The notes beneath the pieces are model-generated. The model was not told the DNA's origin. It was given only the letters and a program-made list of their open reading frames with translations, and ran no database searches. The position numbers and the translations under genes were made by a program. 64,000 bases of DNA from Amycolatopsis azurea DSM 43854 (GTDB lineage: Bacteria; Actinomycetota; Actinomycetes; Mycobacteriales; Pseudonocardiaceae), in assembly GCF_001995215.1 (NCBI RefSeq), contig NZ_MUXN01000001.1, positions 55,609 through 119,608 of the forward strand. Direction: 5' to 3'. Of the stretch, positions 19,987 through 27,347 are shown in pieces (the first letter of the stretch is position 1; each line of letters begins with the position of its first letter).

Positions 19987-19998
19987 GAACAAAAGTTC
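19987..19998. promoter_or_regulatory. GAAC-N4-GTTC palindrome (LexA-like box or second operator)
   Basis: GAACAAAAGTTC lies in the divergent region between the TetR gene and the EspG-like gene. With flanks it reads TTCGAACAAAAGTTCTAA, close to an actinobacterial SOS box. It could equally be a TetR-type site. No clear -10 follows it. Confidence 0.45.
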
Positions 19999-20018
19999 TA
20001 AAAATTGTCGGTACCAGG

Positions 20019-20810
20019 GTGTTCAATGGTCAGGTGAGCATTTCAACGACCGCTGTCTTCGACGTCATCGACGAGGTCATCGCCCCGCTGGCCGCCGAGG
20101 TTCCGGAGCGTCCCTCGGTGATGGAGTTCTACGACCCGGAACTCGCCGTGCCGCCGGTGCTGGCCGACGAGGAGCCGACTCCAGGGCTCACCCTGGCCGA
20201 GGAGGTGGAGCAGTACACCCGGTTCGTGAGCGGGATGGCGACCATCGGGCTGGCCCCCGGCGGCGAGGTCACGCCCGAGGCCGTCGGGCTGTATCGCGCG
20301 CTGCGCGGCGGGTTCATCCGCGGTGTGGTGACCGGGGTCTTCCCGTCGCGCGAGGAGCCGTGGGAGGTCCGGTTCTTCGGCGACGAGGACTACACCACGG
20401 TGCTGAACAAGCTCGGCAAACGAGCGCGGCTGCGGTCCGGTTTCCTCAGCGCGCTGCCGGGCTGGGTGTTCGACGGGCTGCCCGACCATCCGCCGGGGCC
20501 GGGCGAGACCGTGCGCATCGAGACGGACGCGGACGGGCTGATCCCGCTGAAGGCCCGGGAGGCCGTCGAGGTGATCCGCGAGGGTGCTTCGCGGCCGCGT
20601 CACGGCACGGTCCTCGTCGATCTCGCGGTGCGGAACTCCATCCTCGCCGAGTACCCGCACGGCGCCTTCGGCCTGGTGGACAACGACCTCGGCCGGTACC
20701 AGTTCAGCGCGGCGATGAACGGCGACGGCCGCTGGACGCTCACCTGGGGCCCGGCCACCCGGTCGATGGCCGAGCAATGGATCGTGAAGGCGGTGCAGAA
20801 CCATGCGTGA
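20019..20810 (+). CDS. EspG-like ESX-associated protein, copy A
   Basis: A 263-residue soluble protein. Its plan resembles EspG chaperones: a variable N-terminal half with GFIRGVVTGVF, a middle around ALPGWVFDGLP, and a C-terminal strand region FGLVDNDLGRYQF followed by GRWTLTWGPATRSMAEQW. EspG proteins bind PE/PPE substrates of type VII secretion in the cytosol. The GTG at 20019 is used; GTG 20034 is an alternative. It overlaps the next gene by 8 bp. The assignment is weaker than for the pair at 49014 and 49928. No ESX core gene is in the window. Confidence 0.6.
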   Translation: MFNGQVSISTTAVFDVIDEVIAPLAAEVPERPSVMEFYDPELAVPPVLADEEPTPGLTLAEEVEQYTRFVSGMATIGLAPGGEVTPEAVGLYRALRGGFIRGVVTGVFPSREEPWEVRFFGDEDYTTVLNKLGKRARLRSGFLSALPGWVFDGLPDHPPGPGETVRIETDADGLIPLKAREAVEVIREGASRPRHGTVLVDLAVRNSILAEYPHGAFGLVDNDLGRYQFSAAMNGDGRWTLTWGPATRSMAEQWIVKAVQNHA

Positions 20811-21576
20811 ACCGGCGACGGTGAAGGAACTGATGAGGCGCGCCGCCGAGCCGGTGCTGCGCGCGGTGCCCGAGCGCCGGAGCGTGTACCTGGGCTACGA
20901 CCCGGAGATCACCGACGACGAGATCCGGCGGCTGTGCCCGTCCTACGACGAGCCGGGGGATCTCGTCACCCAGGCCGAGCGGTACGCGGCCAAGGCGGCG
21001 ATGCTCGAAGAGGCCGGGCTGATGGAAAACGGCGAGATCCATCCCGCCGCGGTCCGGATGCACGGGGTGATGCTGCGGGGTTCGGTGCGAGGCGTCCTCA
21101 CCGGCGTCTTCGCCTCCGCGCCCCGCTCGGTGCGGGTCGATTGCTACGGCGACGGGCAGCAGGCCGTCGTCTGGCGGATGCGGTCGGGGCGGCGGACCAC
21201 GTTCAGCCTCAGCGACTTCGGCGAGCTGGGCGCCCGCGTCTTCGGCGGGCTCCCGCACGTCCCCGCCGGCGAGACGGAGCCGATGCGCATCAGGATCGAC
21301 GGGCACGGCGTGCCGTTACCCGGTCAGGACGAGGAGGTCGGCCTGGTCGTGGACACGCTCGGCCGTCCCCGCACCGGGACGGCGATCCTCGATCTGGTCG
21401 CCTTCGGCGGGCTGAACGCCGAGTACCCGGACTACGGATTCGTGATCGTCGACAACGATTTGGGGAGGTTCGTGTTGTACGCGGCCCCTTCCGAAGGGTG
21501 GCTGATGTTCGGTGGAATGGACCGCCGGGCATTGGCGGGCTGGCTGCACGAGGCGGTGGACCTGAGCCGGACGTAG
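20803..21576 (+). CDS. EspG-like ESX-associated protein, copy B
   Basis: A 257-residue paralogue of the preceding gene. The shared core is GSVRGVLTGVFAS, a Pro-rich GGLPHVPAGETEPMRI segment and FVIVDNDLGRFVLYA near residue 220. It starts within the end of copy A (8-bp overlap), which indicates translational coupling and an arrangement that arose by tandem duplication. Sequence divergence between the copies is large outside the conserved strand. A cytosolic chaperone role is inferred from the family resemblance. The next gene, a membrane protein, starts 21 bp later. Confidence 0.58.
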   Translation: MREPATVKELMRRAAEPVLRAVPERRSVYLGYDPEITDDEIRRLCPSYDEPGDLVTQAERYAAKAAMLEEAGLMENGEIHPAAVRMHGVMLRGSVRGVLTGVFASAPRSVRVDCYGDGQQAVVWRMRSGRRTTFSLSDFGELGARVFGGLPHVPAGETEPMRIRIDGHGVPLPGQDEEVGLVVDTLGRPRTGTAILDLVAFGGLNAEYPDYGFVIVDNDLGRFVLYAAPSEGWLMFGGMDRRALAGWLHEAVDLSRT

Positions 21577-21597
21577 CCGCTGGGACGAGGGGGCGGA

Positions 21598-22818
21598 ATG
21601 GATCTGGATCGGCGGGCGGCCGACGCGTGGTTCCGGCGGCGCGGGTTGCCGATGGTCATCCACCGGCGGAGGCGTGGAGCGGGCATGTTGCGCCGCTCCA
21701 CGCCCGGCCTGGTGTTCCTGTGCCTGCTCGACCTTTTGCTGTCCGGGCTGCTGAGACTGCTCGACGTCCCCCAGGACGTGCTCGACGCCCGGATGCGCGA
21801 CAACGGCTTGGCCTACGCGCTCGGCACGCTGACGCTGACGCTCGCCGTGATCGTCGTGCCGATCGTGGGCGGCCGCCTGATGGCCAAGCTGCTCCGGGTA
21901 CTGCATCGCACCCGCGTGCGGCTGGCCGTGATGGCGGCGACCTACGTTTTCTGGGTGGTGGTGCTGCCGGTCGGTGAGCGTCTCACCGGGCTGGTCCCGT
22001 GGGAGGACCCGCTGTGGAGGGCCGTGCTCACGAACCTCGCCGCCGTGGTGGTGCTGACGCTGCTGGTCCGGACCGGGATCGGCTCGATCCTGAGCTGGGC
22101 GGCGCAGAGCGCGGTCGCGCAGGTCCGGGCCATCGGGACGCTCGCGTCACGCGCGTTGCCCCTGCTCCTGCTGGTGGTCATGTTCAGTTTCTTCACCGCG
22201 GAGTTGTGGCAGGCGGTCGAGCGGCTGAGCCCGGGGCGGCTGTGGCTGGTCGTCGGGTTCTTGACCGTCATCGGCGCGTTGTTCATGGCTTCGATGCTGT
22301 CCGACGAGGTGAAGGAGGCGAAGTCCTGGACGCTCGCGCCCGGCACCAGCGCTCTGCGCGGCACGCCGTTCCAAGACGGCACGCCCGTCCCGGAGCGCCG
22401 GGCACTGTCGAGGTCGGAGCGGTCGAACATCGCCTTGGTGCTGTTCTTCGCCCAGGCGGTGCAGATCGTGGCGTTCGGCGTGCTGGTGTTCGCCTTCTTC
22501 ATCGTGTTCGGGGTGCTGATCCTCCGGCCGGAGGTCGTGACGGAATTCGCCGGCAGGCAATCCGCGCCAGGGACACTGCTGGGTGTCCCTCTTCCGGTGA
22601 GTTCGGCGCTCGTGAACGTCTCCCTTTTCCTCGCCGTTTTCTCCGGTTTGTACTTCGCCGCGTCGACGGCGACGGATGCCCGTTACCGGCGTTCTTTCTT
22701 CGAACCCTTGCTCGAAGACGTGAAGATCAGTCTCGCGGCGCGTGACATTTATCTGGCCCATTGGGCGGATGTGCGGCGGGCCGAGGTGGTTACCCTTGAA
22801 GCAGAGGACATTCCGTAG
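21598..22818 (+). CDS. Unrecognised polytopic membrane protein
   Basis: A 406-residue protein I cannot assign to a family. A basic N-terminus (RRRGLPMVIHRRRRGAG) precedes membrane segments near residues 37-55, 68-90, 104-125, 142-160, 195-212, 217-236, 293-318 and 335-355. A soluble loop of about 55 residues lies between the sixth and seventh. The C-terminal tail is charged and probably cytoplasmic. It follows two EspG-like genes by 21 bp and precedes another membrane protein by 13 bp, so the four genes look like one operon. A role in ESX-type export or signalling is speculation from context only. Confidence 0.65.
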   Translation: MDLDRRAADAWFRRRGLPMVIHRRRRGAGMLRRSTPGLVFLCLLDLLLSGLLRLLDVPQDVLDARMRDNGLAYALGTLTLTLAVIVVPIVGGRLMAKLLRVLHRTRVRLAVMAATYVFWVVVLPVGERLTGLVPWEDPLWRAVLTNLAAVVVLTLLVRTGIGSILSWAAQSAVAQVRAIGTLASRALPLLLLVVMFSFFTAELWQAVERLSPGRLWLVVGFLTVIGALFMASMLSDEVKEAKSWTLAPGTSALRGTPFQDGTPVPERRALSRSERSNIALVLFFAQAVQIVAFGVLVFAFFIVFGVLILRPEVVTEFAGRQSAPGTLLGVPLPVSSALVNVSLFLAVFSGLYFAASTATDARYRRSFFEPLLEDVKISLAARDIYLAHWADVRRAEVVTLEAEDIP

Positions 22819-22831
22819 TGAGGTGGTCACC

Positions 22832-23446
22832 ATGAGCGGGAAGGGCGGAACCCCCTTCTTCGATGCCCCCGACTTCGTGAAAGGCGATGGCATTCAGGCA
22901 GATCCTCCGGCCGACACTTTCGCCGATCCCCTGTCCGGGCTGGTCACGACCGGCACGGCGGCGCAGGCGAATCCGTCGGCGGACGCCGACGAGGTCCGCG
23001 TGCAGGTGCCGGGACCGGTCCAGCACGACCCCGAAGTGGTGAGCAAGATGGTCAACGCGGCCATGCTCGCCGACGATCGGCCCACCGATGGCCAGGGTCC
23101 CGAGCAGACCGTGGACCAGCCGCCCGCCAAGATCGTCAGCACGGTGGGTGAGCAAGGCGCTGCGCCGATCGGGATCCTGCCCCAGCAACGCACTTGGCCG
23201 TCGAGGCCGTCCCAGCTGATCCGTCAGCCTCGCCGGGTGAAGCAGGAAGAGCCGGTCGAGGTCGACGAAGAGGCCGAGGTCGAAGTGCAGCGTGCCAAGC
23301 GATCGATGCAGATGCCGCGGATCGGAAAACCGTCGTCGAACACCGCCGGGGTGATGATCGCGATCGCCCTGATGGTCGTCTTCGCGGTTCTCGCCATCCA
23401 GCTGCTGGCCAGCCTGTTCAGTAGCATCGCGGGGATCTTCGGGTAA
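22832..23446 (+). CDS. Unrecognised single-pass tail-anchored protein
   Basis: A 204-residue protein with an acidic, Pro/Gln-rich, probably disordered N-terminal region of about 165 residues. It contains PDFVKGDGIQADPP and EEPVEVDEEAEVEVQ. One membrane helix sits near the C-terminus (VMIAIALMVVFAVLAIQLL). The frame is open to 22742, but the ATG at 22832, 13 bp after the previous stop, gives a sensible start. The tail-anchored layout leaves the long acidic part in the cytoplasm. It is probably the last gene of the EspG-like operon. Function is unknown. Confidence 0.65.
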   Translation: MSGKGGTPFFDAPDFVKGDGIQADPPADTFADPLSGLVTTGTAAQANPSADADEVRVQVPGPVQHDPEVVSKMVNAAMLADDRPTDGQGPEQTVDQPPAKIVSTVGEQGAAPIGILPQQRTWPSRPSQLIRQPRRVKQEEPVEVDEEAEVEVQRAKRSMQMPRIGKPSSNTAGVMIAIALMVVFAVLAIQLLASLFSSIAGIFG

Positions 23447-23590
23447 CCCGTCCGGCGGTAGCGCCGGACGGGGCCGTCCGCCCCCACATCACCCATCGGG
23501 CTACCCTGGCCATACGGTCGGGGGACTCGGCGTTGACCCGGGTCGCTCCCGGCGTCGCGTGACTAGTGGGGTGGGCGTATCAGCGAGGGC

Positions 23591-25645
23591 GTGCAGTCGG
23601 TGCCCGAAACGGGCACCGGTGGTCCGGCGGGACGAGACGCTTCCACCATGCACCGCGTGCGGCGGGTGCTGGCGATCAAGCCGTTCCGCCGGATCTGGGG
23701 TGTCTCGTATCTGTGCAGTGTCGCGGACTGGCTGAACCTGCTGACGCTGACCGGTCTGGTCACCAAACTGACCGACAACTACGCCGCGCAGAACTTCGCG
23801 TTCGTCGGGGTCGTGCTGACCTCGCTGCTGCCGGGGCTGCTGTTCGCCCCGCTCGGCGGTCTGCTCGCCGACCGGTTCGACCGGCGCAAGGTGATGGTGC
23901 TCTGCGACCTCGGCCGGTGCGGTTTCCTGCTGTCGATCGCGTTCGTCGGCACCCCGTGGTGGGTGTTCGTCGGGAACTTCCTGGTCGGCTGCTGCTCGAT
24001 GATGTGGATCCCGTCGAAGGACGCGGCGGTGCCGAACCTGCTGCGCCGCCCGGACCAGGTCGAGACGGCCAACCAGCTCGGCATGGTGATGACCTACGGC
24101 CTCGCGGTGATCACCGCGGCCGGGGCGAACGCCGTGCTCACCGGCAGCAACACCACGTTCCACTTCTTCCAGGGTGACGCCCAGCTCGGCATCGCGAAGG
24201 TCGCCGTCGTCATCACCGGTCTGCTGTACCTGACCAGCGCGATCGTGATCGCCACCCGGATCCCCGAGCTCTCGCTGCGCAATGTCCACGCGGTGGAGAA
24301 GCCCAAGGTCAAGGCCGCGGACGAGGAGAAGTTCGGCTTCCGGCAGATGATCGCCGACGGCGCCCGCTTCGTGCGGACGACGCCGATGGTGCGCGGGCTG
24401 ATGATCGGCGCTTTCGGCGCTTTCGCCGCCGGTGGCGCGGTGATCGGTTCGGCCAAGCCGTACTCGTCCAGCCTGCTCGCCGGTGACGCGGCGTTCAACC
24501 TGCTCGTGCTCGCCGTCTTCCTCGGGCTGGCCACCGGGATGGCGGTGGCCCCGAAGCTCGCCCGGCGGCTCGCGCACGACCGGCTGTTCGGCATCTCGAT
24601 CGTCGCCGCGGGTCTGTGTCTCGTCGTCGTCGCCCTGTCGCCGCATCTCGCCGTCTCGCTGGTCGCTGTCGCCGCTGTCGGGGTCTGGGCCGGGACGGCG
24701 TTCCTGACCGGTGTCACGATCATCGGTTCGCGGATCGAGGACTCCATCCGCGGCCGGATCAACGCGATCTACCAGTCGCTGATGAAGATCGTGCTGTTCG
24801 GCTCGACGGTGCTGGTGCCGGTGCTGATCAGCGCGGTCCAGACGACCGAGGTCGAGCTGTGGGGCGGCACGATCACGATCGACGGCACGCGGCCGGTGAT
24901 GATCGGCGGCGGTGTTCTCGCGCTGCTCTCCGGCATCTTCGCGTACCGGCAGATGGACGACCGGCGGGCCGAGCCGATCCTGGCCGACCTCCGCAACGCC
25001 CTGCGCCGCAGCCCGCGCCGCGTGAACGGGCTGCTGATCGCGCTCGAAGGCACGCGGGCGATCAACACCGAGAAGCAGGCCGAGCGGCTGGCCGAATGGC
25101 TGCGCGGGGGTACGCGTCCGGTCGTCCTCGCGGCCGACCCGGCGCTGGACGACCAGCGGCTCGCGAAGCTCGTCTCCGGCGCTTCGCTGTCCGGTGCGCG
25201 GGCGCAGGCGCTGGCCGCCGCCGCGGTGCGGGCGGACATCGTCGAACGGGACATCCAGCCCGCGCTCGACGCCGGTTCCGTCGTCGTGATGGAGCGGTTC
25301 GTGGATTCGCCGCTGGCGCATCTGTCGGCGGTCGCGGGGCTGGACAGCCAGGAACTCGAAGGGCTCGCGGACTGGGCGACCGGCCGGTTGCGGCCCGACA
25401 TCACCGTGCTGCTCGACGCCGATCCCGGCACGGTGATGCGGAAGTCGGAGTCGCTGGACGCGCAGTGGCGGGTGCAGCATCTGCTGTCGGAGATGGCCGC
25501 CGCGGACCCGGAGCGGTACGTGGTGGTCGACGCGGAAGGCACCGAGGAAGAAGTGAGCGACCGGGTGCGGACCGCGGTCCGCGCGGTGCTCGTCGGCAGG
25601 CTCGCCGGGATCGCTCCGGCGGAGGAGAAGGTCGAAGCGAGATGA
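23591..25645 (+). CDS. MFS transporter fused to a degenerate thymidylate-kinase domain
   Basis: A 684-residue fusion. Residues 30-460 form an MFS permease with about 12 membrane segments and the RFDRRKVMVLCD-type loop. Residues 478-684 resemble thymidylate kinase, but the P-loop reads EGTRAINTEKQ (486-496) where active enzymes have an EG-x-DG-x-GKST motif. The DR motif is replaced by MERF (567-570), and the LID is RKSES. So nucleotide phosphorylation is unlikely. Bifunctional MFS/dTMP kinases are known in actinobacteria. GTG 23591 is taken as the start, with ATG 23648 as an alternative. The end overlaps holB by 4 bp. Confidence 0.8.
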   Translation: MQSVPETGTGGPAGRDASTMHRVRRVLAIKPFRRIWGVSYLCSVADWLNLLTLTGLVTKLTDNYAAQNFAFVGVVLTSLLPGLLFAPLGGLLADRFDRRKVMVLCDLGRCGFLLSIAFVGTPWWVFVGNFLVGCCSMMWIPSKDAAVPNLLRRPDQVETANQLGMVMTYGLAVITAAGANAVLTGSNTTFHFFQGDAQLGIAKVAVVITGLLYLTSAIVIATRIPELSLRNVHAVEKPKVKAADEEKFGFRQMIADGARFVRTTPMVRGLMIGAFGAFAAGGAVIGSAKPYSSSLLAGDAAFNLLVLAVFLGLATGMAVAPKLARRLAHDRLFGISIVAAGLCLVVVALSPHLAVSLVAVAAVGVWAGTAFLTGVTIIGSRIEDSIRGRINAIYQSLMKIVLFGSTVLVPVLISAVQTTEVELWGGTITIDGTRPVMIGGGVLALLSGIFAYRQMDDRRAEPILADLRNALRRSPRRVNGLLIALEGTRAINTEKQAERLAEWLRGGTRPVVLAADPALDDQRLAKLVSGASLSGARAQALAAAAVRADIVERDIQPALDAGSVVVMERFVDSPLAHLSAVAGLDSQELEGLADWATGRLRPDITVLLDADPGTVMRKSESLDAQWRVQHLLSEMAAADPERYVVVDAEGTEEEVSDRVRTAVRAVLVGRLAGIAPAEEKVEAR

Positions 25646-26853
25646 CGGAAGCCCCTGTGCTGATCGGTGTCTGGAAGCAGCTCGTCGGCCAGGAGCCCGC
25701 CGCGCGCACCCTTTCTTCGGCGTCGGCGGCGGCCGCGAGGATCATCGAGAACCAGCCTGTCGCGCCCGGGGCGATGACCCACGCCTGGCTGGTCACCGGT
25801 CCGCCCGGGTCGGGGCGCTCGACCGCCGCGCGGGTTTTCGCGGCGGCGTTGCAGTGCAGCACCGGGACCGGCTGCGGGGAATGCCCCGGCTGCCGGACCG
25901 TGGTCGCCGGCACGCACGCCGACGTCAAGCTCGTCGCGCCGGAAGGCCTTTCGATCTCCGTCGCCGAAATGCGTTCGCTGGTCCAGGCCGCCGCGCGCCG
26001 TCCGACCACCGGGCGGTGGCAGGTGGTGATCATCGAGGACGCCGACAGGCTGACCGAAGGCGCTTCGAACGCGCTGCTGAAGGCCGTCGAGGAGCCGCCG
26101 GACCGCACGGTGTTCCTGTTGTGCGCGCCGTCCGATCATCCGGACGACGTCTCGGTGACGATCCGCTCGCGGTGCCGTCTGGTCACGCTGCGGACGCCGC
26201 CCGCCGAGGCGATCGCGCAGGTGCTCGTGGAACGGGACGGCATCGATCCCGAACGGGCGCAGTGGGCCGCGTCGGTCTCGAGTGGACATGTGGGCCGCGC
26301 GCGGCGGCTCGCCACCGACGAGGCGGCCCGGCAGCGGCGGGCGACGGTGCTGCGGATCCCGCTGGGCCTGCGGCGTCCGTCCGATGTGTTCACCTGTGCC
26401 GATCAGCTGATCAGCGCGGCCGAGGCGGACGCGGGCGAGGAGAGCAAGGTCCGCGACGAGGCCGAACGTTCCGAACTCCGCACCGCGATGGGCGGCGACG
26501 GCGTCGGGAAGGGTGTCGCCGGGGCGAAACGAGCCGCCGAAGCCGCGGTGAAGCAGCTCGAGAAGCGCCAGAAGTCACGCGCGACCCGTACGCAGCGGGA
26601 CACGCTCGATCTCGCGCTGGTGGACCTGGCCGCGTTCTACCGGGACGTGCTGGTGACCGCGAGCGGCGCGGCGGGCGCGACACTGAACCACCCGGATCAC
26701 GCGTCGGAAATCTCGCAGGCCGCCTCCGCCTGGGCACCCGACTCGATCCTGCGGCGGCTCGAAGCCGTCCTGGAATGCCGCGAGGCCATCGACCTGAACG
26801 TGAAGCCGAGGATCGCCGTCGAAGCCATGGTCACCACCCTCCGCCAAGGCTGA
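25642..26853 (+). CDS. holB: DNA polymerase III delta-prime subunit
   Basis: A 403-residue clamp-loader subunit. The P-loop is GPPGSGRST, with Arg in place of the catalytic Lys, as commonly found in non-ATPase delta-prime. A zinc-binding module CSTGTGCGECPGC follows. Then come VVIIEDADRLTEGASNALL and KAVEEPPDRTVFLLCA (sensor and SRC-like SVTIRSRCRL). The frame is open upstream; ATG 25642 overlaps the upstream fusion gene's stop (ATGA), supporting co-translation. In M. tuberculosis holB (Rv3644c) sits beside topA and an adenylate cyclase. Confidence 0.93.
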   Translation: MTEAPVLIGVWKQLVGQEPAARTLSSASAAAARIIENQPVAPGAMTHAWLVTGPPGSGRSTAARVFAAALQCSTGTGCGECPGCRTVVAGTHADVKLVAPEGLSISVAEMRSLVQAAARRPTTGRWQVVIIEDADRLTEGASNALLKAVEEPPDRTVFLLCAPSDHPDDVSVTIRSRCRLVTLRTPPAEAIAQVLVERDGIDPERAQWAASVSSGHVGRARRLATDEAARQRRATVLRIPLGLRRPSDVFTCADQLISAAEADAGEESKVRDEAERSELRTAMGGDGVGKGVAGAKRAAEAAVKQLEKRQKSRATRTQRDTLDLALVDLAAFYRDVLVTASGAAGATLNHPDHASEISQAASAWAPDSILRRLEAVLECREAIDLNVKPRIAVEAMVTTLRQG

Positions 26854-27046
26854 CCCCCGCCCCCTCCACCACCCTCGACCACACCCCGAATCGCCCTACC
26901 CCAGCCCCCCGCCCGTCCCAGGGGGGCGACCCCGAGTCCAGTTTACCGGGGTTGGGGGTGGAAAAGTGCTGGTCGGGGGAGTTGTCCACAGGTGGGGGTG
27001 GTTGTGGACAAGTGCTGTGGGTAAGTGAAGCGGCTTCGGGTTTGGC
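26854..27046. other. Gap after holB containing an inverted DnaA-box pair
   Basis: After a pyrimidine-rich stretch without a gene, perfect DnaA boxes lie at 26982-26990 (TTGTCCACA) and 27003-27011 (TGTGGACAA), in opposite orientation with 12 bp between. TTGTCCACA is the preferred Streptomyces DnaA box. No further clear boxes were seen nearby. The sites could titrate DnaA or regulate holB or the downstream gene; this is inference. Confidence 0.7.
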
Positions 27047-27109
27047 GTGATGTCCCCAATGCCACATTGGAGACACTCAGCGTCCCCAATGTGGCATTGG
27101 GGACATCAC
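27047..27109. repeat. 28-bp intergenic hairpin
   Basis: GTGATGTCCCCAATGCCACA starts the left arm (27047-27074). The partner arm is 27082-27109, with one mismatch and a 7-nt loop (27075-27081). The 7-nt loop matches that of the GAAAGCCACTTTC family although the stem differs. Confidence 0.85.
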
Positions 27110-27225
27110 GAGCGCCCGGCGAGGCGGGGCGAAGCGGCGGGAGCGGGCGGAAGCGGGCGGAAGCGGGCGAAGCAGCGGGAGCGGGCGGGAGCGGGCCGAA
27201 GCAGGCGAGGCGGGCAAGAAAAGCG
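27110..27225. repeat. Purine-rich low-complexity repeat
   Basis: About 115 bp of degenerate AGCGGGCGGA-type units, strongly G/A on the plus strand. No gene is present. It ends at the inverted GGGGACCT/AGGTCCCC pair near 27228-27260. Confidence 0.7.
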
Positions 27226-27284
27226 AAGGGGACCTCCACCGCGAAGCGGCGAAGGTCCCCATAAGCCTCAGGCGGTCAGAGTAC

Positions 27285-27327
27285 GAACGGGCCTCTCACG
27301 CGGGGGCTAGGCGTGAAAGGACCGTTC
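27285..27327 (-). terminator. Terminator of the surface-protein gene
   Basis: A 17-bp stem with two mismatches (GAACGGGCCTCTCACGC at 27285-27301 with 27311-27327), loop 9 nt. It lies 21 bp past the stop of the minus-strand gene ending at 27348. A weaker hairpin (27228-27235 with 27253-27260) sits on the other side, toward holB. Confidence 0.65.
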
Positions 27328-27347
27328 ATCACCCTCCTCGCCCCGTC

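Noticed and set aside
26860..27340. Replication origin at the DnaA boxes
   Set aside because: Only two clear boxes and no dnaA, dnaN, gyrB or rpmH nearby.
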